A stretch of 41,828 bases of DNA, taken from NCBI GenBank assembly GCA_009937505.1, contig JAACFJ010000035.1, forward strand, positions 1 through 41,828, in the 5' to 3' direction. Source of the DNA: Gammaproteobacteria bacterium (GTDB lineage: Bacteria; Pseudomonadota; Gammaproteobacteria; Steroidobacterales; Woeseiaceae). The notes beneath the pieces are model-generated. The model saw nothing but the letters and a program-made list of their open reading frames with translations, was not told the origin of the DNA and did not search any database. Each line of letters begins with the position of its first letter. Position 1 is the first letter of the stretch. Below are positions 16,971-25,845 of the stretch, piece by piece. A program made the translations under genes and the position numbers.

Positions 16971-18032
16971 ATGCAAATCGCTCACGTCAGGATTCTGCGT
17001 CTCGCTTTCGGCACGGGGCTGTCGATGTGGGTCTCGCAGGCGGTCGCATGGGACATGTCTTTCATTGCGCCCGTCATCACCATGTTTATCCTTGCGTTGC
17101 CGTTTCCTGCGCCAAAACTCAAAGCGGGCATCATGTTCGCTGCGGTCCTGACGCTGTCATTGTATGCCGGCCTGCTGCTGTTGCCGTGGTTAATGGATTA
17201 CCGGCTCGTCGGGCTGCTGCTGCTCATACTCGCCCTGTACTGGAGTTTCTATTACACGGCCAAAGGTGGTTCGGCGATTCTCGGCACCTTCGCAACGGTC
17301 GGCATTGCGCTCAGCACGGCGGTGGGCTCGGTGAACATCGACGCAACGCTCATGCTCATCAGCGGCTTCAGCATGAATGCGGTCATCGGCATCGTGTTCG
17401 TCTGGATCGCGCATGCGCTACTGCCGGACTCAATGGCACAGGACGGACCGGTCCAGGCTCCGAAGAAGGGTCCCGGCGCTTCCAGCCCCGACCTCGCAGA
17501 AGCGCGATGGAGCGCGTTTCGTTCTCTCGTGATCGTATTCCCTGTCGCCCTGTGGTTTATGTTGTCCAGCGCGAGCACGTCGTACGTACCGGTGATGATC
17601 AAGGTAGCCTCGATGGGACAGCAAGCCACGAACGAGGGTGCCCGGCTCGCGGGGCGGTCGCTCATCGTCTCCACGATCATCGGGGGAGTCGGTGCAGTAA
17701 TCGGCTGGAACGTACTTCGAGTGGTGCCGGCGCTGTCGATGTACGCACTTCTCATCGCCCTCGGGGCACTTGTCTGCGGAACGAGAATATTCCAGGGTAA
17801 GGGGATGCATCCTCAGGCGGGCACCTGGTCGTACGGTTACCTCACCATGATAGTAATTCTCGCGCCAGCCGTTATGGACACGACGAGTGGCAGTAGCGCT
17901 AACGTAGCCTTCTGGTCACGGTTGCTCATGTTCGCGCTTGCCACACTATATGGCGTTGCTGCCGTCTACGTTGTCGACGCATTTCGCCCGGCGCGCGCAG
18001 GTAAGAAAGTTGTGCAAGCGGGAACATCCTGA
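16971..18032 (+). CDS. DUF2955/FUSC-like inner-membrane permease
   Basis: A 353-residue inner-membrane protein with about ten predicted helices in two halves, separated by a hydrophilic stretch (about 155-185). This two-half layout is like fusaric-acid-resistance (FUSC/AaeB) proteins, and I assign it to DUF2955 by sequence feel and by its HlyD/NodT partners. It would be the transporter of the tripartite pump. The substrate is unknown; aromatic acids are typical for FUSC relatives. The frame is open further upstream, but that part lies inside the HlyD gene in another frame. The ATG at 16971, 10 bp after the HlyD stop, begins the first helix region correctly. Confidence 0.72.
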   Translation: MQIAHVRILRLAFGTGLSMWVSQAVAWDMSFIAPVITMFILALPFPAPKLKAGIMFAAVLTLSLYAGLLLLPWLMDYRLVGLLLLILALYWSFYYTAKGGSAILGTFATVGIALSTAVGSVNIDATLMLISGFSMNAVIGIVFVWIAHALLPDSMAQDGPVQAPKKGPGASSPDLAEARWSAFRSLVIVFPVALWFMLSSASTSYVPVMIKVASMGQQATNEGARLAGRSLIVSTIIGGVGAVIGWNVLRVVPALSMYALLIALGALVCGTRIFQGKGMHPQAGTWSYGYLTMIVILAPAVMDTTSGSSANVAFWSRLLMFALATLYGVAAVYVVDAFRPARAGKKVVQAGTS

Positions 18033-18124
18033 CGACCCGGTAGCAATTTTCCACTTCGTGAACTCCGTTCAGATCCGCACCGCGCGGATAGCTATACTGC
18101 CCCAATTACCGGACATAATCGGCT

Positions 18125-19348
18125 ATGGGATACCCGGATCAGCAAACCATTCTCATGATCGCTGGCGCTATCCTCGCAGGCGGCCTCATTGGCTGGCTGC
18201 TGGGATCACTTGGCGCTAAGCGGCTGCTGGGAAAGACGGAATCGGACTGGCGTGCACGCTATGACAAAGCCCTGCAACAGATCGAAAAGCTGAAGACCCA
18301 ATCGCGCGCGCTCGAAACCTCTCTTGAAACGGAACGCGCCGCGGGACTCAAATTCAAACAGGCGACCGTCCACGCCAGGACCGAACTCGACTCGCTGCGC
18401 GAAAAAGCCAATACACTCGCCAAGAACGTTTTTACGCTCGGTGCGGAACGCGACCAGCTCAATGGGAAGCTCGAGTCGAACACAAAACTTGTACATGCCG
18501 CCAAGCTCCAGATGCGGGAATTGCAGACCGAATTCCAGAAGAGCAAAGACTTCTATACCGCACAACTGAAGTCTGCCGTGGAGCAGAGGCAATTGCTTGA
18601 AGGCAAGATCGACGATGCCCGGCACGAGCAGGAATCTCTCAATAATCTGCTCGAGGCTTCACAGGCAGAACACCAATCCGTGAGCAGGCTGCTGGCGTCT
18701 GCGCAGGCGCGCGTCGAGGGACTCGAGAAACTCGAAAACAAGGTTGTCGCCCTCGAGGCGAACAACGCGGACTTGCGTCAACAGGCGACGCTCGCGACGC
18801 GCGAAGCAGAAGCGCTTCAGCACGACGTGGCGGAGCTCCAGGAACTGAAGATACAGAACAAGGAGCTGGCGCACTGCCTGCAGTCGATGGAAAGCAGCCG
18901 CAAGCAGTATGAGGCGGATGCTAAACGGTACCGGAATCAATACGAACAGGCCGAGAAGCAATCCGATACCCTGCGTATGAAACTCGGCAATATCGAGGAA
19001 AGCTTCATTGCGATGCGCGAGACAGAAGAAGTTCGCAGCGCAGGGCAGGGGAGCAGTGGCACAACGCCGCCTTTCGGTCTTGCGGAGCCCGACGGCGAGC
19101 CGGACGACCTCACGGAGATTGTCGGAATCGGCAAAGTCTTCGAGCAGATGCTGCACGAACTAGGCGTATTTCACTTTCGACAAATTGCAGCTTTCGGACC
19201 CGTAGATGTGGCACGCATCAATTCTGAACTGAAGGAATTCCGTGGCCGTATCGAACACGACGACTGGATCGGCCAGGCCAAGGAATTGCACTTCAAAAAA
19301 TACGGCCAGGCATCGGACGACGACACAGAAGCGAGCTCCTTGCACTAG
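18125..19348 (+). CDS. Membrane-anchored coiled-coil protein with C-terminal helix-hairpin-helix domain
   Basis: A 407-residue protein of unknown role. One TM helix lies at about 11-28 (LMIAGAILAGGLIGWLLGSL). A very long coiled coil runs from about 38 to 300. The last 75 residues form a helix-hairpin-helix-like domain (DDLTEIVGIGKVFEQMLHEL, then HFRQIAAFGPVDVARIN and GRIEHDDWIGQAKEL). Such domains are found in proteins loosely annotated as flap-endonuclease-like or fused to ribosomal L21-like proteins, and can bind DNA or protein. A TATACT -10-like element lies about 30 bp upstream of the ATG. It sits between two efflux loci but need not belong to either. Confidence 0.78.
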   Translation: MGYPDQQTILMIAGAILAGGLIGWLLGSLGAKRLLGKTESDWRARYDKALQQIEKLKTQSRALETSLETERAAGLKFKQATVHARTELDSLREKANTLAKNVFTLGAERDQLNGKLESNTKLVHAAKLQMRELQTEFQKSKDFYTAQLKSAVEQRQLLEGKIDDARHEQESLNNLLEASQAEHQSVSRLLASAQARVEGLEKLENKVVALEANNADLRQQATLATREAEALQHDVAELQELKIQNKELAHCLQSMESSRKQYEADAKRYRNQYEQAEKQSDTLRMKLGNIEESFIAMRETEEVRSAGQGSSGTTPPFGLAEPDGEPDDLTEIVGIGKVFEQMLHELGVFHFRQIAAFGPVDVARINSELKEFRGRIEHDDWIGQAKELHFKKYGQASDDDTEASSLH

Positions 19349-19404
19349 GCACGCCCTTGTTCCAGTTGCGCTTTGCCGCCCGCGGGGTGAAACTTCTGCG
19401 GACC

Positions 19405-20469
19405 ATGAAGCGAGCGCTCCGAACCACACCCGCGATCCTGATCCTTTGCCTATCTGTCTTGCCGGAGGCATTTGCCGCATCGCCGGTCGAGACCTCGGCA
19501 TCGGAACGCCGGCCCTTGATTCAAGTCGTCACCGTCAGCGGCACGGTCACATCACCGCAGTCGGCGATCCTTTCGCCATCTATCGGCGGACTGGTGGAGA
19601 AAACGCTTGTCGATGCCGGGGACCGTGTCGAGCAAGGGTCGATCGTCGTCACGCTGGACAGCGAACTCGGGCGCCTCACGCTGGAGCGCGCGATAGCGGA
19701 AGAAACGCAAGCACGAATAGCCCTCGAAGATGCGCAGCGCCGGCTCACCGAAGCGGAAGATGTCGGCCCGCAACGTGGCATTGCTGAGACGGAGATAAAG
19801 TCGCTGCGGGCAGAGGTGACGCGTAATCAGGCGGCCTTGAAAGCGGCGGCGGCGGCCACCCGGCAGCAGGACGCCGTGGTCCGACGTCATGACGTCCGTG
19901 CACCATTCGCCGGCGTCGTGAGCCGGCGGCTGGCACAGGTCGGCGAATGGGTGAACCCTGGCGATGGGCTGGTGGAACTCGTTGCAACCGAAGGACTGCG
20001 TTTCGATTTTCGTGTACCGCAGACGTACTACGCAAGGATCACTAAAGATACACGGGTTGATCTCACGCTTGATGCGGTCCCGGACGAGGTCGTACCGGGG
20101 CAAGTCCAGGCGGTTGTTCCGGTGAAAGACCCCGGTGCCAGGACCTTTCTGCTGCGCATTGTAACCGACTCACACCACGCGCTGCCGGTTACGCCCGGCA
20201 TGTCCGCGCGCGCGTCACTGAGGATCGACACGGGCCGGGAGGCCGTCGTGGTGCCGCGGGATGCGCTGCTTATGTATCCGGACGGCCGCAAGACAGTATG
20301 GATCGTCGAGGGCAACGACGGCGAGTTGACCGTTCGTGAGCAGCGCGTGGATGCCGGGATGGAATTCGACGGCTTCGTGGAAATACGCGGCGGCCTCGAA
20401 GCTGGCCTGCAGATCGTAACGCGCGGCAACGAATCCCTTCGTGACGGTGAGGTTGTAGTGCCGAGGTGA
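19405..20469 (+). CDS. RND efflux periplasmic adaptor subunit
   Basis: A membrane fusion protein of about 354 residues that couples the RND permease to an outer-membrane channel. I place the start at the ATG at 19405, which gives a clean signal peptide (MKRALRTTPAILILCLSVLP...AFAAS). A TTG at 19357 in the same frame would add 16 residues before it. Two lipoyl halves flank a hairpin (TSPQSAILSPSIGGLVEKTL and RRHDVRAPFAGVVSRRLAQ), followed by beta-barrel and membrane-proximal domains (VVPRDALLMYPDGRKTVWIV, then GLQIVTRGNESLRDGEVV). The 3' end overlaps the permease start (GTGA), so they are translationally coupled. Confidence 0.9.
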   Translation: MKRALRTTPAILILCLSVLPEAFAASPVETSASERRPLIQVVTVSGTVTSPQSAILSPSIGGLVEKTLVDAGDRVEQGSIVVTLDSELGRLTLERAIAEETQARIALEDAQRRLTEAEDVGPQRGIAETEIKSLRAEVTRNQAALKAAAAATRQQDAVVRRHDVRAPFAGVVSRRLAQVGEWVNPGDGLVELVATEGLRFDFRVPQTYYARITKDTRVDLTLDAVPDEVVPGQVQAVVPVKDPGARTFLLRIVTDSHHALPVTPGMSARASLRIDTGREAVVVPRDALLMYPDGRKTVWIVEGNDGELTVREQRVDAGMEFDGFVEIRGGLEAGLQIVTRGNESLRDGEVVVPR

Positions 20470-23400
20470 CGCAAACGACGAGCGAAAACGGACTGTTCGA
20501 AGTCATCGTTCGCAACGGCTTGCTGATGACAGTTGCGGCACTGATCCTCACCGTGCTGGGCATTCTCGCGGCGCTGAGAATCCCCGTGCAGATGATTCCC
20601 GATCTCGAGGTCCGCACAATCTCAGTGCGCACCTCCTGGCCCGGCGCGACGCCGCAGGATATCGAGAAAGAGATCCTGATCGAGCAGGAGGAATACCTGC
20701 GCACCGTACCCAACCTGCAGCGGCTCGAAGCAACCGCGTCCAGCGGATCGGCATCGATCGAGCTCGACTTCCCGTTCGGTGTCGATATAACCGAGACCCT
20801 CATCCGCGTCAATAACGCCCTGAACCAGGTGCCGTCGTACCCGGTCAACGTCGATGAACCGCGGGTTTTCGCGAGCTCGTTTTCGGCCAATTCGTTCATG
20901 TACTTTAACGTCTCGCCGCTGCCGGGCAACCCGCGCGAACTCGACATGGACATGATGCGGGACTTCATCGAAGACAACGTCCGCACGCGCATGTCCAACG
21001 TTCCCGGTGTATCCGACGTACAGGTACGCGGCGGCGCGGAGCGGCAGATTCGTATCATCCTCGACCCGGCACGGCTGGCGGATCGCGGCCTTACGATAAC
21101 CGCCGTTCGTGACGCGATCCGGCGGCGTAACCAGGACGTATCGGGCGGAGAAATCGACGCCGGAAAAAGGCGCTACCTGCTGCGTACGGTCGGCCGTTTC
21201 GACGACGTGCAGCAACTGGGCAACCTGATTGTCGAGGCGCGCGGCGACACGCTTATCCGCCTCGGCGAAGTCGCGGAGATAGAGCTGGATCACTTCGAGA
21301 TCCGCAGCCTGTCGTTTTCCGACGGCGACCCGATCATTTGGCTGGCAGTCAGCCGGGAAACAGGATCCAACGTCATCGATATCAAGTACGCGATGCTCGA
21401 TGCCGTGGAACGGATCAACGACGAAGTCCTGGAGCCGGCGGGAATGGAGCTCGGGCTGATCGCCGAAGATGCGGGCTACGTCGAAGCCTCGGTGCGCAAC
21501 GTCTGGTTCAACCTTAGCCTCGGTGCCGGGCTCGCCACGCTCGTCATGTACCTGTTTCTGCGATCGCTCAGGGCCACGGCCATGGGCGTCATCGGCATTC
21601 CGATATGCGCGATCGCCGCGTTCCTCGGTCTGCTCGCTGGCGGGCGCACGATCAATGTCATATCCCTGGCCGGCATTGCGTTTGCGATAGGCATGACGCT
21701 CGACAACAGCATCGTGGTCATCGAGAGCATCGAACTGGCTCGCCGCAGGGGACTGGACCGTTTCCGGTCAGCCGTCGAGGGTGTGCGGAACGTGTGGCCG
21801 GCCGTACTCGCGTCGACACTGACGACGATTCTCGTCTTTGCGCCGGTGCTGTTTATCGTCGAAGAAGCAGGGCAGCTGTACTCGGATATTGCGATCGCAA
21901 TTTCGGCATCGATCCTCGCCTCCATGCTGGTTGCGATCGCGCTGATACCGACGGCGAGCGCACGTCTCGAATTTGGCGGCTCGGGTGAGCCCGTCGGAAG
22001 CCGGCTCCGAGACGCCGTCGTTGCACGGGTCGATACGCTGATCAGTACGCCGCGGCGGCGCGCGACGACCATACTCACGACCGTCTTGCTGAGCCTGGCG
22101 GTGATCGTTTTCCTGACGCCGGCCGCCGAGTACCTGCCGGAGGGAGAAGAACCCAAGACGTTCGCAGTGATGAGCGCGCCTCCCGGCTACAACCTCGAGA
22201 CCATGACGAAAATCGGGCTCGAGGTGCAGGATCACTTCCTGCCGTTCGTCGGTGACGACCCGAAGCGCTTCGACCGCGGCGAGGTAGAGGTTCCCGCGAT
22301 CCAGTACCTGAATATTCGCATCGACCCGGGTGGCATGCGAATCATCTCCCAGACGATCGACCCGGGGCACATCGATGAGTTGATGGGCGCGATCACGCAG
22401 GTGTACGAAACCTATCCGGGGATGCGTGCATTCGCAGCACGCGGTTCGATCATTACCAGCAACGACGGCGGCACTCGCAGCATCAACCTCGATATATCCG
22501 GCCCGAATCTCGCAATCATCTACGAGGTCGCGCTGGCCACTTATCGGCGCGCACAGGACGTGTTCGGCAACCCGCGCATCCAGTCCAGCCCGTCGTCTCT
22601 GACGCTTGCGCAGCCGCTCATCGAGGTCCGCCCGGACTGGGACCGCGCCGCGGAACTCGGTATGGGCGCAGGCGACATCGGTTACACCGTCGCCGCACTC
22701 ACCGACGGCGCGTTTGTCGACGAGTTCTTTCTCGCGGACGACAAAATCGATATCTATCTGTTCGGCAGCAAAGGCGCACGGGCAACCCTGGATACACTTG
22801 CGCAGCTACCCGTTTACACACCACAGGGGAGCATCCTGCCGCTGTCCGCCGTGGCCACTATCCGGGAGACCGTGGATACCAGCACCGTGCGGCGAATCAA
22901 CGGCCAGCGCACGGTCACCCTCAATATCATCCCGCCGCCGTCCGTAGCTCTCGAAACCGGCGTTGAAATCGTCAGGCAGGACGTTATCGGTGCCCTCAGG
23001 TCGAGCGGCGAGTTGCCGTCCGACGTCAATGTCACGATTTCGGGGGCCAGCGACCAGCTCGACGCGACCAAGGCGGCGCTGGCCGCCAATTACCCCGTCG
23101 CACTCATCATCGTGTTCCTGCTGCTGGTGGCCATTTTCCGGCACTGGGGCTATCCGCTGTTGATCATGACCACGATTCCTCTCGGTATCGCGGGCGGCAT
23201 TGTCGGCCTGGTCCTCATGAACGCCGTGGGCGCCGCTTTGCCGTTGATCGGCCTGGACAGGCTCCACCAGCCGTTCGACATGATTTCGATGCTGGGCTTC
23301 CTGATCCTCATGGGTACCGTGGTAAACAACCCCATCCTGATCGTGGACCAGGCAAAGCGGCTTCTCGAAAAGGGCGGGGTGACGCCACATGAGGCCGTGC

Positions 23401-23648
23401 ACGAGGCCGTCGCGCTGCGTTTCCGGCCGATTGCGATGTCCACACTCACGACGATCTGCGGCTTGTCGCCGCTCGTGTTTATGCCGGGCGCTGGTACGGA
23501 ACTTTACCGGGGCGTCGGTGCCATCGTGCTCTTCGGGATCCTGGGCGCAGCAGTGGTTTCGCTGACGATGCTCCCGGCGCTCACGGTGACGGCGCTCGAG
23601 TGGCGCAAATTTCGTCGGCTAACCGATACCACATCCGCAGCCGCGTAA
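20466..23648 (+). CDS. RND-family efflux permease (AcrB/HAE-1-like)
   Basis: A 1060-residue proton-driven inner-membrane transporter. TM1 lies near the N-terminus (LLMTVAALILTVLGILAALR), a porter/docking domain follows, then TM2-6, the second periplasmic half, and TM7-12. TM4 carries the proton-relay region as GMTLDNSIVVIES, with a single Asp where AcrB has two. The C-terminal half has the matching LGFLILMGTVVNNPILIVDQ segment. Both halves have the family repeats, so it is full length. It starts with GTG overlapping the adaptor stop. No dedicated outer-membrane factor follows; the NodT protein 5 kb upstream or a distant TolC may serve. Confidence 0.93.
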   Translation: MTQTTSENGLFEVIVRNGLLMTVAALILTVLGILAALRIPVQMIPDLEVRTISVRTSWPGATPQDIEKEILIEQEEYLRTVPNLQRLEATASSGSASIELDFPFGVDITETLIRVNNALNQVPSYPVNVDEPRVFASSFSANSFMYFNVSPLPGNPRELDMDMMRDFIEDNVRTRMSNVPGVSDVQVRGGAERQIRIILDPARLADRGLTITAVRDAIRRRNQDVSGGEIDAGKRRYLLRTVGRFDDVQQLGNLIVEARGDTLIRLGEVAEIELDHFEIRSLSFSDGDPIIWLAVSRETGSNVIDIKYAMLDAVERINDEVLEPAGMELGLIAEDAGYVEASVRNVWFNLSLGAGLATLVMYLFLRSLRATAMGVIGIPICAIAAFLGLLAGGRTINVISLAGIAFAIGMTLDNSIVVIESIELARRRGLDRFRSAVEGVRNVWPAVLASTLTTILVFAPVLFIVEEAGQLYSDIAIAISASILASMLVAIALIPTASARLEFGGSGEPVGSRLRDAVVARVDTLISTPRRRATTILTTVLLSLAVIVFLTPAAEYLPEGEEPKTFAVMSAPPGYNLETMTKIGLEVQDHFLPFVGDDPKRFDRGEVEVPAIQYLNIRIDPGGMRIISQTIDPGHIDELMGAITQVYETYPGMRAFAARGSIITSNDGGTRSINLDISGPNLAIIYEVALATYRRAQDVFGNPRIQSSPSSLTLAQPLIEVRPDWDRAAELGMGAGDIGYTVAALTDGAFVDEFFLADDKIDIYLFGSKGARATLDTLAQLPVYTPQGSILPLSAVATIRETVDTSTVRRINGQRTVTLNIIPPPSVALETGVEIVRQDVIGALRSSGELPSDVNVTISGASDQLDATKAALAANYPVALIIVFLLLVAIFRHWGYPLLIMTTIPLGIAGGIVGLVLMNAVGAALPLIGLDRLHQPFDMISMLGFLILMGTVVNNPILIVDQAKRLLEKGGVTPHEAVHEAVALRFRPIAMSTLTTICGLSPLVFMPGAGTELYRGVGAIVLFGILGAAVVSLTMLPALTVTALEWRKFRRLTDTTSAAA

Positions 23649-24239
23649 AAGCGCTTCAGTGTCACGATGAGCGAAAGAGGGGGCCATTTCCCGGAACAGT
23701 CTCACCGACCCCATACGTTATTTAACATAATATACATTATACGCATATATGGCAGGAGACCTCGCTCCGGCAGGGTTTTGTAATTCGTCCTCAATGACCA
23801 TTCGAGTTCGTCCACAGGCATAGATGACGGTGCCCGGCGACGCCTGAGCATGTCGATGCAGCGGTTGCGAACCACGCGCAGGAACGCACGGCTTCAAAGG
23901 CCCTTTGCGGACATCGTAGGCACCCGGCCTGCCCAGTGCGGTTTCAAAGGCGTCGTGCACGCCATCCTGGGCGTCGTCGGCATCGCCGAGGATCTGAATG
24001 ACCAGGGCCTGTGCACCGGTGCCGAGTTGAGCCAGTTCGCTTCGCATATCGCCACTACTGCCTGTATCCAGTAAGTATACGCAGCAGGTTTCGCGTTTAT
24101 TCCCACCGCAATGTCCTGACCCGCGAAAGATTCCGGCTTGCCTGTAAACTGTTTTCGTGAGCTACCGGAGATAGCGCAGCGATTTCTTCATATTTTTGCT
24201 TAACATATACTTATAACTCTCTGTTATTCATTATTTTTT
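23649..24239. other. Gap between RND permease and NAT genes: pseudogene and AT-rich flanks
   Basis: About 590 bp without an intact gene. The middle holds the decayed sigma-factor relic on the minus strand. Two AT-rich patches flank it: about 23718-23750 and about 24185-24239. The second directly precedes the NAT start codon and probably contains its promoter. I cannot assign convincing -35/-10 boxes. Confidence 0.6.
23702..24047 (-). pseudogene. ECF-type RNA polymerase sigma factor remnant, frameshifted and truncated
   Basis: From the ATG at 24047 the frame encodes a sigma-70 region 2 start (LGDADDAQDGVHDAFETALG, then DVRKGPLKP). It then becomes nonsense. Moving to a neighbouring frame after about base 23893 restores the expected continuation FLRVVRNRCIDMLRRRRAPS, the conserved RNxxIDxxRR end of region 2, then PVDELEWSL, and reaches a stop at 23702-23704. 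The join looks like one extra base where a TGG Trp codon is expected. The sum is about 115 residues. Region 4 (the -35-binding HTH) is missing, so the gene is dead even if the frameshift is an error. Confidence 0.75.
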
Positions 24240-25052
24240 ATGAACCTCTCTTCTTACCTCAAGCGCATCGATTTCGGCGAGGAGCCGAGCCCGGATAGTG
24301 TCACCCTGCACCGGCTCTTGCGCGCGCACGTGTGTTCCGTGCCGTTCGAGAATATCGACGTACAGCTCGGCCGCCCTTTGACGACCGCTGTCGAAGACGC
24401 ATACCAAAAGATCGTTGTCGATCACCGCGGCGGCTGGTGTTACGAGCAAAACGGGCTGTTCGGCTGGGCGCTCGCGGAGATAGGTTTCGAGGTGACCCGG
24501 GTCGCGGCCGCCGTTATGCGGGCCGACCGCGGAGGCGCCTCAACGGCCAACCACCTCGCACTCCTGGTCCGCCTGCCCGACAACCTCGACCGCTGGCTCG
24601 CCGATGTCGGTTTCGGCGGTAGCCTGCTCGAGCCGATCCGCCTCGAAGAGGCCGACCATGTGCATGCGCCCTTCCGGCTGGGCCTCAGGGCGCTCGATGA
24701 CGGTCACTGGCAATTCTGGGAAAACCCCGGCGACGGCGAAATCAGCTACGACTTTTTCCCTGCGGCTGCGAGCGAAAGCGCACTGAGCCGGAAATGCCGT
24801 CTACTGCAGACGGATCCCGAGTCGAGCTTCGTACTCAATCTCGTCGCCCAGATTCGCGCTGCCGACCGCCACACCTCGCTACGTGGGCGCGTTTTGAGCG
24901 TTCGCGACATTCGCGGCGAGCGCGTCACCAGGCTCGATTCGCCCGAGCAATTACTGGCGACGCTCAGGGATACATTTCGACTCGACGTGCCGGAGATTGG
25001 CGACTGCTGGCCGCGGATTAGGGACAGACACGGGCAGCTCTTCGGCGAGTAG
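24240..25052 (+). CDS. nat: Arylamine N-acetyltransferase
   Basis: Transfers acetyl or another acyl group from CoA to arylamines or hydrazines. The 270-residue length is typical. The cysteine-protease-like triad is complete: Cys67 in RGGWCYEQN, His105 in NHLALLV and Asp122 in ADVGFG. The N-terminal VPFENIDVQLGRP segment is the family signature. The ATG is preceded by a very AT-rich leader (TTATTTTTT) with no visible Shine-Dalgarno site. It stands alone between AT-rich patches. Physiological substrates of bacterial NATs are mostly unknown, though some close amide bonds in polyketide pathways. Confidence 0.92.
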   Translation: MNLSSYLKRIDFGEEPSPDSVTLHRLLRAHVCSVPFENIDVQLGRPLTTAVEDAYQKIVVDHRGGWCYEQNGLFGWALAEIGFEVTRVAAAVMRADRGGASTANHLALLVRLPDNLDRWLADVGFGGSLLEPIRLEEADHVHAPFRLGLRALDDGHWQFWENPGDGEISYDFFPAAASESALSRKCRLLQTDPESSFVLNLVAQIRAADRHTSLRGRVLSVRDIRGERVTRLDSPEQLLATLRDTFRLDVPEIGDCWPRIRDRHGQLFGE

Positions 25053-25260
25053 AATTTGTATTATTTATTGTTAAATTACATACTCTTATCGACTGATTAC
25101 GATGTTAGTTGTCATATTACGGATCGTCGAATTTGAGGCAGGTCTCACTTTTCCCGGTACGCCCCCTCCCCCATCCTGAAATTGTGACATCGGGTCAGTC
25201 GTCTCGACCCGGTCGCAGGCAAAATTGGGCGCTCTTTTCGTCCAGGATCCCGATAATCTC

Positions 25261-25509
25261 ATGTGGCTACCGACACCGATTTACGAGAGAACCCCGCAAC
25301 TCTGGATACTGATGGCCGTGCTGTTCGTGGTCCTGGGTCTCTATGTCGGCTTCGACTACAAATTGACGTTCTTTTACCTGGCGCTGGGGCTCTATTGCGG
25401 TGGACGGGGCTTCCACATATTGCAAATGCGCAGAAATTACAGGCGCGTCAAGAACGTCGACGCGGAAATTAACGGCAATCCGGCCATTGAGGCGGCAGGC
25501 AACAACTAG
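25261..25509 (+). CDS. Small two-helix membrane protein, copy 1 of a tandem pair
   Basis: An 82-residue unrecognised protein beginning MWLPTPIYERTPQLWILMA. It has two hydrophobic helices (about 14-32 and 36-52) and a basic C-terminal part (MRRNYRRVK). The frame is open to 25225, but the ATG at 25261 gives an N-terminus that matches the paralogous gene starting 21 bp after this one ends. Shared features are MW[LI]PxPIY, xxPxxW, LF, GxY and a helix pair. The pair is probably co-transcribed. Confidence 0.75.
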   Translation: MWLPTPIYERTPQLWILMAVLFVVLGLYVGFDYKLTFFYLALGLYCGGRGFHILQMRRNYRRVKNVDAEINGNPAIEAAGNN

Positions 25510-25530
25510 TACGAGCGGCGGACCGAGGTT

Positions 25531-25776
25531 ATGTGGATACCCAAACCGATTTACGACCATGCACCAGTGTTCTGGTTTCTGCTCGGTGCGCTGTTTCTGG
25601 CCGGCGGTATCTATCTGAACTTCGCTGATGGGCTCCGTGCGGCCTATTACGTGTTTGCAACATTCTGTTTTGCCCACGCGGCCTGGACGTTCTTCGCGCG
25701 GCGACGTTCTTGCCGGCAGCGCGACATCGAACTCGGCGAACAGCCGCCCGAGCCTGTCGAAAACACCGAGTCTTAG
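25531..25776 (+). CDS. Small two-helix membrane protein, copy 2 of a tandem pair
   Basis: An 81-residue paralogue of the preceding gene, beginning MWIPKPIYDHAPVFWFLLG. It has two hydrophobic helices (about 14-30 and 36-54), an Arg-rich turn (FFARRRSCRQR) and an acidic tail (EQPPEPVENTES). The two copies align without gaps over the first 35 or so residues and differ most at the C-terminus. Function unknown. A haemolysin III gene follows 69 bp downstream. Confidence 0.75.
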   Translation: MWIPKPIYDHAPVFWFLLGALFLAGGIYLNFADGLRAAYYVFATFCFAHAAWTFFARRRSCRQRDIELGEQPPEPVENTES

Positions 25777-25845
25777 GCAGTTCGGTCAAATTGCGGTACC
25801 CTAGTGCCACCAGATGTCGTGGCCTTGCAGCCCGCAGGCCGTATC

